This document shows positions 35,428-43,857 of a DNA stretch of 64,000 bases, piece by piece (within the stretch, counting starts at the first letter, position 1; each line of letters begins with the position of its first letter). The notes below the pieces were generated by a model. The model saw only the letters and a program-made list of their open reading frames with translations, was not told the DNA's origin and ran no database searches. The stretch is from contig JAVJOW010000033.1 in NCBI GenBank assembly GCA_040216555.1, positions 124,001 through 188,000 of the forward strand, read 5' to 3'. A program made the position numbers and the translations under genes. Source of the stretch: Arenibacter sp040216555. Lineage in GTDB: Bacteria > Bacteroidota > Bacteroidia > Flavobacteriales > Flavobacteriaceae.

Positions 35428-37623
35428 ATGTTAGAAGATAAAGACGACAACCTACAGCATAATGTGGGTACAGAGGAAACCTCAGGAAATACCGAAGCAA
35501 TAAATAATTCGGAAGCCAAGAATGAAACAAAATCCGCTCCCAATCCTGAGACCATTGAAACAGATTCTGTAAATAACTCCGAGGAATTGGCGGAAGATAA
35601 AAGTGCATCTATCGATTCGGATACCAAGAACGAAGAAAAGTTGAAAGAATCTTCAACCCAAAAAGCCCCGGAAAAAGTATCCATTGAAAAAAGCGCTACT
35701 TCCGAAGATGTTTTAGAAGATGTTGTGAACAATGAAACTTCCGCCGAAACAACTGAGGAGAAAGAGGAAGATGTTCTGGAGGAAATAGATGAATCCAATG
35801 CAGAGGATGCCGAAGATTCGGACAACCATCAGCGACACCATATTCCCATGCCGGATTACCACGCTATGTCCATGGAGAATTTGGTAGGGGAGCTTCAGCG
35901 ATTGGTAAGGAACGAAAAGGTGCAAGCTATTAAAAAGCATGTTGACGGCATTAAATATGAATTCGATCAGAAGTTTCAGGAATTCATAGATGAAAAGAAG
36001 GAAGACTTTATAAATAGTGGTGGAAACGAAATTGATTTCCGATACAATTCCGTTGACAAAAGACAGTTTAACGAGGTATATTCCGATTACCGGGAAAAAA
36101 GAAATAGTTATTACAAAAACCTGGAACAGGGACTTAAATCCAATCTTGCGCAAAGACTGGAAATCATCAACGAGCTTAAGGCGTTGGTTAACGTTGAAGA
36201 GGATATAAACACAACCTATAAAAATTTTAAAGACCTTCAGGAACGATGGAAAAATGCCGGGCCTATTCCACGTGCCAATTACAATGATGTTTGGCGCACA
36301 TACCACCATCACATTGAAATTTTTTACGACTTCCTACATCTAAATAGGGAGCTAAGGGATCTGGATTTCAAGCACAACTACGAGGAAAAACTAAAGATCG
36401 TGGTGCGGGCAGAAGAGTTGGTCCAAATAGAGGATTTAAACAAGGCATTTCAGGAACTTCAGACCCTGCATAAAATCTGGAAGGAAGATATTGGCCCTGT
36501 TGGCAAAGAGCACAGGGAAGAGATTTGGGACCGTTTTAGCAATGCTACCAAATTGCTGCACCAAAGACGACAGGATTACTATAAAGACCTGGAAAAGGTC
36601 TACGAACAGAACCTGGAAAAGAAACACGAAATAATTGAAGCTATAAGTACAATAGCCACTCACATTGCTTCCAGTCACAAGGAGCTGCAACAACAAATTA
36701 GAGAGGTGGAAAAATTGCGCGATTCCTTCTTTAAAGCAGGGAAAGTGCCGCAAAAAGTAAATGAGAAGACTTGGGCAGGTTTTAAGGATGCGGTACGTGA
36801 GTTCAATAGAAACAAAAACAACTACTATAAAAATTTAAAGAAAGACCAACAAATAAATCTAGATAAAAAAAGGGCATTGTTAGAGCTTGCGGTTTCCTTA
36901 AAGGATAGTGAGGAATGGGATACCACCACCCAGGAAATGAAAAGGATTCAGAACGAATGGAAAAAAATTGGGCATGTTCCCAGAAAATACTCCGACAAAA
37001 TATGGAAGGAGTTTAAAACCGCATGCAACCATTATTTTGACCGTTTACACGCCTTAAAAAATGAAGCCCATAAGGAGGAGATAGAGAATTTTGACAAGAA
37101 AAATGCATGTCTGGAAAACTTAAAAAATTTCCAACTAAGTGGGGATAAGAGTAAGGATTTAACCGCCATTAAAGAGTTTATTGCAGAATGGAAGGAAGCT
37201 GGTAGGGTGCCCTTCAATAAAAAGAGCATAAATGCCAAGTTTAACAAAATTCTAGATGCCCTGTTCAAAAAATTGGATGTCAACAGGCAGGAGGCGGAAC
37301 TGCTGAAATACGGTAACAAGATTCAGCAGCTGGCGAATAATGACAACGACTACGCCATCTCTAACGAACGTACTTTTATCAGAAGAAAAATAGACGAAAG
37401 CAAAAGTGAAATTAGGCAATTGGAAAACAATCTTCAATTCTTTTCCAATGCTTCCGAAGATAACCCTGTGGTAAAAGAAGTAATTAAAAACATAAACAAC
37501 CATAAGGAATCCTTGGCCACATGGAAGGCCAAATTAAAAAAGTTGAACATTCTGGAAAATAATTTGATAAAAGAAGCCGAAGATGCCGAAAATGAAGATG
37601 AATCCTCTACCGACGAAGAATAG
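35428..37623 (+). CDS. Large DUF349 repeat protein
   Basis: A 731-residue soluble protein. The first 130 residues are very acidic and low-complexity (Glu, Ser, Asn, Asp), then charged helical DUF349 repeats of about 70 residues follow, each with an aromatic/basic core such as WKNAGPIPRANYNDVW, WKEDIGPVGKEHREEIW, FKAGKVPQKVNEKTW, WKKIGHVPRKYSDKIW and WKEAGRVPF. The end is coiled-coil-like and again acidic. DUF349 proteins have no settled biochemical role. Single gene; its repeats may have grown by internal duplication. Confidence 0.9.
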   Translation: MLEDKDDNLQHNVGTEETSGNTEAINNSEAKNETKSAPNPETIETDSVNNSEELAEDKSASIDSDTKNEEKLKESSTQKAPEKVSIEKSATSEDVLEDVVNNETSAETTEEKEEDVLEEIDESNAEDAEDSDNHQRHHIPMPDYHAMSMENLVGELQRLVRNEKVQAIKKHVDGIKYEFDQKFQEFIDEKKEDFINSGGNEIDFRYNSVDKRQFNEVYSDYREKRNSYYKNLEQGLKSNLAQRLEIINELKALVNVEEDINTTYKNFKDLQERWKNAGPIPRANYNDVWRTYHHHIEIFYDFLHLNRELRDLDFKHNYEEKLKIVVRAEELVQIEDLNKAFQELQTLHKIWKEDIGPVGKEHREEIWDRFSNATKLLHQRRQDYYKDLEKVYEQNLEKKHEIIEAISTIATHIASSHKELQQQIREVEKLRDSFFKAGKVPQKVNEKTWAGFKDAVREFNRNKNNYYKNLKKDQQINLDKKRALLELAVSLKDSEEWDTTTQEMKRIQNEWKKIGHVPRKYSDKIWKEFKTACNHYFDRLHALKNEAHKEEIENFDKKNACLENLKNFQLSGDKSKDLTAIKEFIAEWKEAGRVPFNKKSINAKFNKILDALFKKLDVNRQEAELLKYGNKIQQLANNDNDYAISNERTFIRRKIDESKSEIRQLENNLQFFSNASEDNPVVKEVIKNINNHKESLATWKAKLKKLNILENNLIKEAEDAENEDESSTDEE

Positions 37624-37679
37624 ACCTCGCTCTTAACAATTTAAAATATAAGCACATTAGTAAAATTAAGGTTAGTGTA

Positions 37680-38534
37680 ATGATGGCTTTATGGTTTGTT
37701 ATTTTACTAACAAGCTGCGGCACTTCTAGAATAGTTGTAAAAGAAACAGCTGCTCCCCTTTCCAACCAGTTACCGGAACCAAATTTGGTATTTGTTATTA
37801 CAAAAGAGGATCCAAACCTCAACGATTCCCTACTTATAGGTACTATAGCCACCAAGCACAATGGTTTTATCGGGGATTGCAATCTTAGGCAAGTTAAACG
37901 GGCAGCAGAAAAAGAAGCTAAAGAAATTGGCGGTAATTTAATATTTATAACAAGACACAAGCTCCCAAACACCCTATTAAATCCTTGCCATAGAATTAGG
38001 GGAAATATCTATTCCGTTCCCAATCCAGAAGCTTTTGAAAAGGAAATTCTTTGGAATACCAATAGAAAACTTAAAGTGACAGATTTTAAGGGATCAACTA
38101 AAGGCAAACCCTTTGTTGCAGCCACAAATGCCTATTTTGGTTATACTACAAGTCTAAAATCTGAGGAAAACATGGTTATTGTTGAAGTCGATACCTATTT
38201 CGATTGCGAGCTTTCCTATTTTAAAAATAATAAAGACCAATCCTTAGTTTTAAATCACGAACAATTGCATTTTGACATAACCGAAGTCTACGCCAGGAAG
38301 TTTATCAAAAGACTACACTATGAGGTTAATAGTTTTAAGGATCTTGTAAAGAAAGTGGAGCGCATAGGGAATGAAGTAAATAAAGAACTTCAATTAAAAC
38401 AGGAGGCTTATGATACGGCAGTGTATAGCGATCTATCAAAACAATCCTATTGGGACGAATGGACCGAAACGGCCTTAGAGGAATTGGATATGTACAATAA
38501 CAAAACCATAAGCAGGCCCTATAAAAAAGATTAG
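37680..38534 (+). CDS. Lipoprotein with DUF922-like HExxH motif
   Basis: A 284-residue lipoprotein (short signal, LLTSC with Cys13). The C-terminal half contains NHEQLHFDITEVYARKF, with His193, Glu194 and His197 forming an HExxH zinc motif; its setting resembles DUF922 secreted protease-like proteins. The N-terminal half (about 30-115) is an unrecognised domain with several cysteines. ATGATG at the start leaves the exact Met uncertain. No obvious partner; downstream gene is convergent. Confidence 0.75.
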   Translation: MMALWFVILLTSCGTSRIVVKETAAPLSNQLPEPNLVFVITKEDPNLNDSLLIGTIATKHNGFIGDCNLRQVKRAAEKEAKEIGGNLIFITRHKLPNTLLNPCHRIRGNIYSVPNPEAFEKEILWNTNRKLKVTDFKGSTKGKPFVAATNAYFGYTTSLKSEENMVIVEVDTYFDCELSYFKNNKDQSLVLNHEQLHFDITEVYARKFIKRLHYEVNSFKDLVKKVERIGNEVNKELQLKQEAYDTAVYSDLSKQSYWDEWTETALEELDMYNNKTISRPYKKD

Positions 38535-38549
38535 AAAATTCCGGCGGTT

Positions 38550-39347
38550 TTAGTAATTAGGTCTAGACTTCTGCTCCACAATAACTTTCATATTCAAAAG
38601 CTCCACAGGGTTTCCAAATTGAGTAAAGATGGCAACGTCCGCTGCGTCACGTCCATAAGCTATTGCAATACGACCTCCCTTCATATCGGCTTGTGTAGGG
38701 TCGAGTGTGTACCATCGATTTCCAACATAGACCTCGAACCACGCGTGTAAATCCATGGGCACAAGGCCCTCCAGATATCCCACTACCATTCGCGCCGGGA
38801 TTGAAAGCGCTCGGCAACAAGCTATTCCCAAATGGGCCATATCCCTGCATACTCCGCTGCTTAATTGGTTCAACTCTGATGCACTTATAATCTGCTGCCC
38901 GGCTCCGGGGGTGTACTGTATGGTGTTCCGGACATAATCAACGATGGCTGTGCACTGATCATAACCCGAGGAATAGCCTCTTACAAGAGATGCGGCCATT
39001 TCAGTAAATCGATCCGACTCGCAATACCGGCTTGGGTAAAGAAAAGGCAGAACATCGTCAGGCAATAGTTGTACTTCGACAAATGGAGCATTGGGAGCGG
39101 TATCGGAGGAGTCCGCTGTTTCCACATATGCAGATGTTCGCACTGAAAAATTCCCAGCCGGTGCAACCAGTCGCTGACACAAATTGCCGAAATTATCCGT
39201 GAACTCGTTCACCGTTGCACTAGGTGACAAAATATACTCTTCACGTGCAATCCACTGTTGCCGTCCACTTCGTGGACGCAACTTTAGCAAAAATGGAGTA
39301 GGAACCGGTATGTGGAATTCAAGTAAGCAGGATGCGTTTAACCACAT
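38550..39347 (-). CDS. Transglutaminase-like family protein
   Basis: A 265-residue cysteine-peptidase/transglutaminase-fold protein. The core (about 120-222) has the catalytic triad Cys167 in SSGVCRDMAH, His201 in DLHAWFEVY and Asp216 in LDPTQ. The N-terminal 110 residues match the beta-rich region that precedes this core in bacterial relatives (VPTPFLLKLRPRSG). I used the ATG at 39347 (MWLNASC), where the family begins; the frame is open to 39380. Hand counts of three 60-base lines in the gene gave 47-53 percent GC against 37 percent in a line of the neighbour, so it is probably a transferred gene. Confidence 0.88.
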   Translation of the reverse strand: MWLNASCLLEFHIPVPTPFLLKLRPRSGRQQWIAREEYILSPSATVNEFTDNFGNLCQRLVAPAGNFSVRTSAYVETADSSDTAPNAPFVEVQLLPDDVLPFLYPSRYCESDRFTEMAASLVRGYSSGYDQCTAIVDYVRNTIQYTPGAGQQIISASELNQLSSGVCRDMAHLGIACCRALSIPARMVVGYLEGLVPMDLHAWFEVYVGNRWYTLDPTQADMKGGRIAIAYGRDAADVAIFTQFGNPVELLNMKVIVEQKSRPNY

Positions 39348-39516
39348 AACAATTTTTCTGATTAAATTACACGTTCGCATTCACCTTTGTGAATAGATAC
39401 GGAGAACAAAAGAGGTAATAGAAGGAAATGTGATTTGTTTTCCATTTCCAACTATAATACTTGCCCCATTAAATATGATCAAGAAAGCAAGCAATCTACT
39501 TGTTCTCTACTACAGA

Positions 39517-39569
39517 TAAAAGAACTTCCCCAAAATGATTATGAATGTCATTTTGGGGAAGTTCTTTTA
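39517..39569. terminator. Long perfect hairpin between transglutaminase and rny
   Basis: A perfect 22-bp inverted repeat (39517-39538 with 39548-39569) with a 9-base loop. The outer ends are A-rich and T-rich, so it works as an intrinsic terminator in either direction. It lies 15 bases past the rny stop on the minus strand, its most likely client. It is longer than any other hairpin in the window. Confidence 0.85.
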
Positions 39570-39583
39570 AATTCCTTACAAAA

Positions 39584-41149
39584 TTACTTGGCCACGTTTA
39601 CCGCTCTAGTTTCCCTAATAACAGTAACTTTCACTTGCCCGGGATAGGTCATGTCAGTTTGGATTTTTTGGGAAATTTCAAACGAAAGTTCGGCCGCTTT
39701 GTCATCGCTAACTTTTTCACTTTCTACAATTACCCTTAATTCCCTTCCTGCCTGAATGGCGTATGCCTTTTGCACTCCACCAAATCCGAAGGCGATATCC
39801 TCCAAATCCTTTAATCGCTGAATGTATGAATCCAATACTTGTCTTCTTGCCCCTGGTCTTGCTCCACTAATAGCATCACACACTTGCACTATTGGTGCAA
39901 TAAGTGTTTTCATTTCGATCTCGTCGTGGTGGGCACCAATAGCATTACAGACATCCGGTTTCTCACCAAATTTCTCGGCCCACTGCATACCAAGAATGGC
40001 ATGAGGAGTTTCTACCTCAGCCTCGGTATTTGGAACCTTTCCAATATCATGTAATAGACCGGCACGTTTTGCCAGTTTTGGATTTAATCCCAACTCGGCC
40101 GCCATAACACCACATAGTTTGGCAACTTCCCTGGAGTGTTGCAATAGGTTCTGGCCATAGGAAGAACGATATTTCATTCTACCCACTGCTTTGATCAATT
40201 CCGGATGCAGACCGTGTATACCTAAATCGATAACTGTGCGTTTACCAATTTCAACAATTTCCTCCTCTATCTGTTTTTCTGTCTTTTTAACAATTTCCTC
40301 AATTCTTGCTGGATGTATCCTACCATCTGTCACCAATTTGTGCAAAGACAAACGTGCAACCTCCCTACGTACAGAATCGAAACAGGAAAGGATAATGGCC
40401 TCGGGAGTATCGTCTACAATTATTTCAACCCCAGTAGCCGCTTCCAATGCCCTAATATTTCGTCCTTCACGCCCAATTATCCTTCCTTTTACATCATCGG
40501 ATTCCAAATTAAACACGGAAACACAATTTTCCACTGCCTCTTCGGTACCAATCCTCTGAATGGTATTGATAATAATTTTCTTCGCTTCCTGTTGGGCCGT
40601 AAGCTTTGCCTCTTCCACCGTAGTCTGAATATAGGCCATGGCATCTGATTTTGCTGTATCCTTAAGGGACTCCAATAATTGTGATTTGGCTTCCTCGGCA
40701 GATAGACCGGAAATTACCTCCAACTGTTGTACCTGGCTTTTGTGAAGTTTTTCAAGCTCAGATTGTTTCTTTTCCAAGAATTCACTCTTATAATCCACCT
40801 CTTTCAGCTTACTCTCTAGCTGCTCTCCCAATTTTTTGCCTTTTGCAAGTTCACTACTGACCTGGGATTCCTTATCCCTTGTTCGTTTCTCTGCCTCTGA
40901 AATTTTCTTGTCCTTATTGATAATTACCTTCTCGTGCTCTGCTTTTAGCTCCAAGAATTTTTCCTTTGCCTGAAATATTTTATCCTTCTTAATATTTTCC
41001 CCTTCAATGTTGGCTTCCTTAACTATATTTGCCGCCTCTTTTTTTGCGCTGGCTATGGTTTTGGAGGCCTTGCCCTTTTCCATAAATTTCGCAATGGCAA
41101 ATCCAATTCCCAAACCAACCAAACCTATTATTATTGCTATACTATCCAT
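39584..41149 (-). CDS. rny: Ribonuclease Y
   Basis: Membrane-anchored endoribonuclease that starts mRNA decay. The 521 residues match the family length: an N-terminal membrane helix (1-20), a long coiled coil (about 25-200), a KH domain with GRIIGREGRNIRALE, and an HD domain with LLHDIGKVPNTEAE and GAHHDE. Downstream of the probable 6S RNA on the same strand, and upstream of a 22-bp terminator hairpin. Confidence 0.96.
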   Translation of the reverse strand: MDSIAIIIGLVGLGIGFAIAKFMEKGKASKTIASAKKEAANIVKEANIEGENIKKDKIFQAKEKFLELKAEHEKVIINKDKKISEAEKRTRDKESQVSSELAKGKKLGEQLESKLKEVDYKSEFLEKKQSELEKLHKSQVQQLEVISGLSAEEAKSQLLESLKDTAKSDAMAYIQTTVEEAKLTAQQEAKKIIINTIQRIGTEEAVENCVSVFNLESDDVKGRIIGREGRNIRALEAATGVEIIVDDTPEAIILSCFDSVRREVARLSLHKLVTDGRIHPARIEEIVKKTEKQIEEEIVEIGKRTVIDLGIHGLHPELIKAVGRMKYRSSYGQNLLQHSREVAKLCGVMAAELGLNPKLAKRAGLLHDIGKVPNTEAEVETPHAILGMQWAEKFGEKPDVCNAIGAHHDEIEMKTLIAPIVQVCDAISGARPGARRQVLDSYIQRLKDLEDIAFGFGGVQKAYAIQAGRELRVIVESEKVSDDKAAELSFEISQKIQTDMTYPGQVKVTVIRETRAVNVAK

Positions 41150-41171
41150 ATTTATTTTGAAAATTATTTAT

Positions 41172-41341
41172 AAAAAAAGCCCACATTGATGGAAGATTTG
41201 TACAAACCCCGATAAACAGGTTTAGGGCTACCAGACTGCTCAAGGATCCTTATACAAGTAAGGCCTGCTTTTACAATCTAAACTCACCCTTTTCAAACAA
41301 ATTAGTGTTGAGTTTGTCAAAAATTAATTACCAATGTGGGC
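41172..41341 (-). ncRNA. ssrS: Probable 6S RNA
   Basis: About 170 nt between zapA and rny, the same position after zapA as 6S RNA in proteobacteria. The transcript folds on paper into one long rod: a 10-bp closing stem (41332-41341 with 41179-41188), internal helices 41312-41317 with 41202-41207 and 41278-41283 with 41220-41225, and an apical hairpin 41259-41263 with 41248-41252. Seven T follow the closing stem. Rod shape, length and synteny suggest 6S RNA, which binds RNA polymerase holoenzyme. The call rests on structure and position, not on a model search. Confidence 0.7.
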
Positions 41342-41367
41342 AGTAACTATATTTATTTTAAAGAACG

Positions 41368-41664
41368 TTATTTCATACCTAGCTTGGAACTTACCAACAT
41401 GTTTAGTGCTTTTAGTCGCTCTGCAGCTTCTTTTACACCTTCTGAATGGTCTATTCCTTTTTGCTCAATCTTAGAGGCAAACTGAAGTGCGCACATGGCC
41501 AGCACATCTTGCTTATCCCTAACGGCATAGTTTTGCTCAAATTTCTTTGCCAGCTGTTCTATATTCTTAGCTGCCTTTCTTAAGCCCTCTTCCTGTAAAG
41601 GATCAATTGTTAAGGGATATACCCTATCTGCTATAGAAAGCTTAATTTTGAGCTTTTCTGCCAT
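41368..41664 (-). CDS. zapA: Cell division protein ZapA
   Basis: A 98-residue cytoplasmic protein that bundles FtsZ protofilaments. The N-terminal globular part has the ZapA pattern KIKLSIADRVYPLTI, followed by EEGLRKAAKNIEQLAKKFE and a C-terminal helix for coiled-coil tetramerisation (ALQFASKIEQKG). It is preceded 14 bases upstream by a small coiled-coil gene and followed by the 6S RNA candidate. Confidence 0.92.
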   Translation of the reverse strand: MAEKLKIKLSIADRVYPLTIDPLQEEGLRKAAKNIEQLAKKFEQNYAVRDKQDVLAMCALQFASKIEQKGIDHSEGVKEAAERLKALNMLVSSKLGMK

Positions 41665-41678
41665 ATTGTTTATTTACA

Positions 41679-41969
41679 CTATTCCGAAAGTTGGGCAATG
41701 CAATGGTCCAACTCCCTTATCAATGTGTTTATTTTAAGCTTCGCTTCAGTCTTATTATTATCACTGCCCAGCATAGAACTCGCTAATTTTAGTGAATTGT
41801 ATTTTTCCTGCCATTCATTCACCGAAACTCTTGTAGCTTCATGATCATTTTTTACAGCAACCAATTCTTCTTCCAATTTTATATTGGTATGGTGCAAAAG
41901 CTCTAGCTTATGCAATAACTTACTAATTTTATTTTCTAAAGAATCAACAATATCTACCAATTCACTCAT
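41679..41969 (-). CDS. Coiled-coil protein upstream of zapA
   Basis: A 96-residue (from Met3) almost wholly helical protein with heptad-like Leu/Ile spacing (LENKISKLLHKLELLHH). No family is named with certainty; size, coiled-coil form and position 14 bases before zapA make it a likely ZapA partner, perhaps a functional analogue of ZapB. The start at 41969 (MSELVD) or 41975 (MQMSEL) is undecided. Confidence 0.75.
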   Translation of the reverse strand: MSELVDIVDSLENKISKLLHKLELLHHTNIKLEEELVAVKNDHEATRVSVNEWQEKYNSLKLASSMLGSDNNKTEAKLKINTLIRELDHCIAQLSE

Positions 41970-42164
41970 TTGCAAATATCAATGCATTTTACACAAAGTT
42001 AAGACACCTCTTTATACTTAGCAATTCTTTTTTCATTTATTCTTAAAGTAAAATTTCCAACCTCAATTTAAGAAAAAAAAATGACCTTTTTTATATTTTA
42101 TATAACACAGACTTTTTTTTGAATTAGAACGGTATTAATTACTTTCGTACCAATTATCACTTAT

Positions 42165-43853
42165 ATGAAAGGCTTTTTCTTAGGATTTTTTCTTTTTACA
42201 TCAATGTTTTATGGGCAAACTCCATATCCAACGGATTATTTCCGCTCTCCCTTGGATATTCCAATTGTTCTTTCTGGAACATTTGGGGAACTGCGCTCCA
42301 ACCATTTCCACGCAGGTATCGATATAAAAACACAACAGCGACAGGGATTACCGGTCTACGCTATAGGTGAGGGTACGGTTACCAGAATAAAAGTATCGGA
42401 ATGGGGCTATGGAAAGGGACTATATATTGCCCATCCCAATGGTTACACATCTGTCTACGGACATCTTCAAAAGTTTTCTCCCGAAATAGAAGCTTACGTA
42501 AAGAATATCCAGTACCAAAAGAAATCTTTTGAAGTGGAAATTTTTCCCCAATTTTCGGAGCTTAAGGTTCAGAAAGGTGATCTCATTGCCTATACCGGAA
42601 ATACAGGTGGATCTGCCGGACCGCACCTTCATTTCGAAATTAGAAGCAGTGCCTCTGAAATGCCCACAAATCCCCTTCTTTATGGTGTGGAAGTAAGGGA
42701 TGCCACAGACCCCACTTTATTGAGTGTATATGCCTATCCGCTTTCAGATAACGCTCAAGTAAATCAAAGTCAGGAAAAAATAAAACTGAAATACCACAGA
42801 CAAAGTGATGGCAGCTATCTTGCAGACAAGGTAACTGCCCTTGGCACCATTGGATTCGGAATAAATGCATTTGACCGCCAAGACCTCGCTGCCAATCAAA
42901 ACGGAGTTTATTCCGTGAAACAAATAGTGAACGGAAAATTGTACACCGATTTTAATTTTGAAACATTCTCCTTTACAGAAAGCAGATACATAAACACCTT
43001 GATAGATTACAACCATTACAGTACCTACAGGGAGAGGATTCAAAAGTGTTTTAAAGATGATAGCAATCTATTGGGTATTTACAAGACCATTTACAATAAT
43101 GGAAAAATAGAGGTAAGTGAAGGTTTATCCTATAATGTGGAAATTGATATATATGATCTTGCAGGTAATCTTACAAAATTGGTTATCCCAGTGGAAGGAA
43201 AGCTTGAGGAAATTAAAATTCCAAAAATTGAAGAGAAGACGGACAACTATATTATTGCCAAGAAACCTAACAATTTTGATTTGGGGGCAGCCAAAGTATA
43301 TTTCCCCGCCAATACGTTTTATGACAATTTTTATATCGATCTAAAAAATGGTCAGGATACTATTACCATTCACAATAGCAAGGTACCCGCACATAGAAAC
43401 TTTACAATAACCTTTGATGTTTCGAAATATACGGACGAGGAAAGGAAACAGCTATTCATAGGAAGATTGGACAATAATAGCTCTGCAAATTACGCCTCCA
43501 CCTATAAACGGGGTACTACCTTTACCACAAGAACTAGGGACCTTGGCACCTATACCTTGGCAAAAGACACTGTTGCCCCAAAGATTAAACCTCAAAATTT
43601 TAAAGATAAACAGTGGCTTACCAACTACAGTTATTTAAGTTTAAAAATTACGGACGACCTAAGTGGTATTGACACTTATAATGCAACCCTAAATGGTGAA
43701 TGGATACTTCTGGAATATGAGCCCAAGACCAATACCATTACCTATAATTTTGATGATCTTATATTGGATAAAAAACAATGTAATTTGAAAGTAGTGGTTA
43801 CCGATAATGTTGGTAATACCAGTACTTTCACAAGTACTTTTTACAGAAAATGA
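42165..43853 (+). CDS. M23 family metallopeptidase
   Basis: A secreted 562-residue protein. Signal peptide to about residue 18 (MFYGQ), then a LytM/M23 domain at about 35-165 with the zinc motifs H49-x3-D53 (HAGID) and His154/His156 in GPHLHFE, so the site is complete and should cut peptidoglycan cross-links or cell-wall peptides. The remaining 400 residues are beta-rich, Ig-like, without recognised domains. The next gene, a TonB receptor, starts 5 bases after its stop. Confidence 0.9.
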   Translation: MKGFFLGFFLFTSMFYGQTPYPTDYFRSPLDIPIVLSGTFGELRSNHFHAGIDIKTQQRQGLPVYAIGEGTVTRIKVSEWGYGKGLYIAHPNGYTSVYGHLQKFSPEIEAYVKNIQYQKKSFEVEIFPQFSELKVQKGDLIAYTGNTGGSAGPHLHFEIRSSASEMPTNPLLYGVEVRDATDPTLLSVYAYPLSDNAQVNQSQEKIKLKYHRQSDGSYLADKVTALGTIGFGINAFDRQDLAANQNGVYSVKQIVNGKLYTDFNFETFSFTESRYINTLIDYNHYSTYRERIQKCFKDDSNLLGIYKTIYNNGKIEVSEGLSYNVEIDIYDLAGNLTKLVIPVEGKLEEIKIPKIEEKTDNYIIAKKPNNFDLGAAKVYFPANTFYDNFYIDLKNGQDTITIHNSKVPAHRNFTITFDVSKYTDEERKQLFIGRLDNNSSANYASTYKRGTTFTTRTRDLGTYTLAKDTVAPKIKPQNFKDKQWLTNYSYLSLKITDDLSGIDTYNATLNGEWILLEYEPKTNTITYNFDDLILDKKQCNLKVVVTDNVGNTSTFTSTFYRK

Positions 43854-43857
43854 AACA

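Noticed and set aside
35713..36312. Open frame of 199 residues on the minus strand inside the DUF349 gene
   Set aside because: Antisense to repeat-rich coding sequence whose composition keeps the opposite frame open; hydrophobic pattern is an artefact of the complement of Lys/Glu codons.
43807..43857. TonB receptor start inside the M23 gene
   Set aside because: It would place 17 residues before the signal peptide; the TTG at 43858 gives a clean signal sequence.
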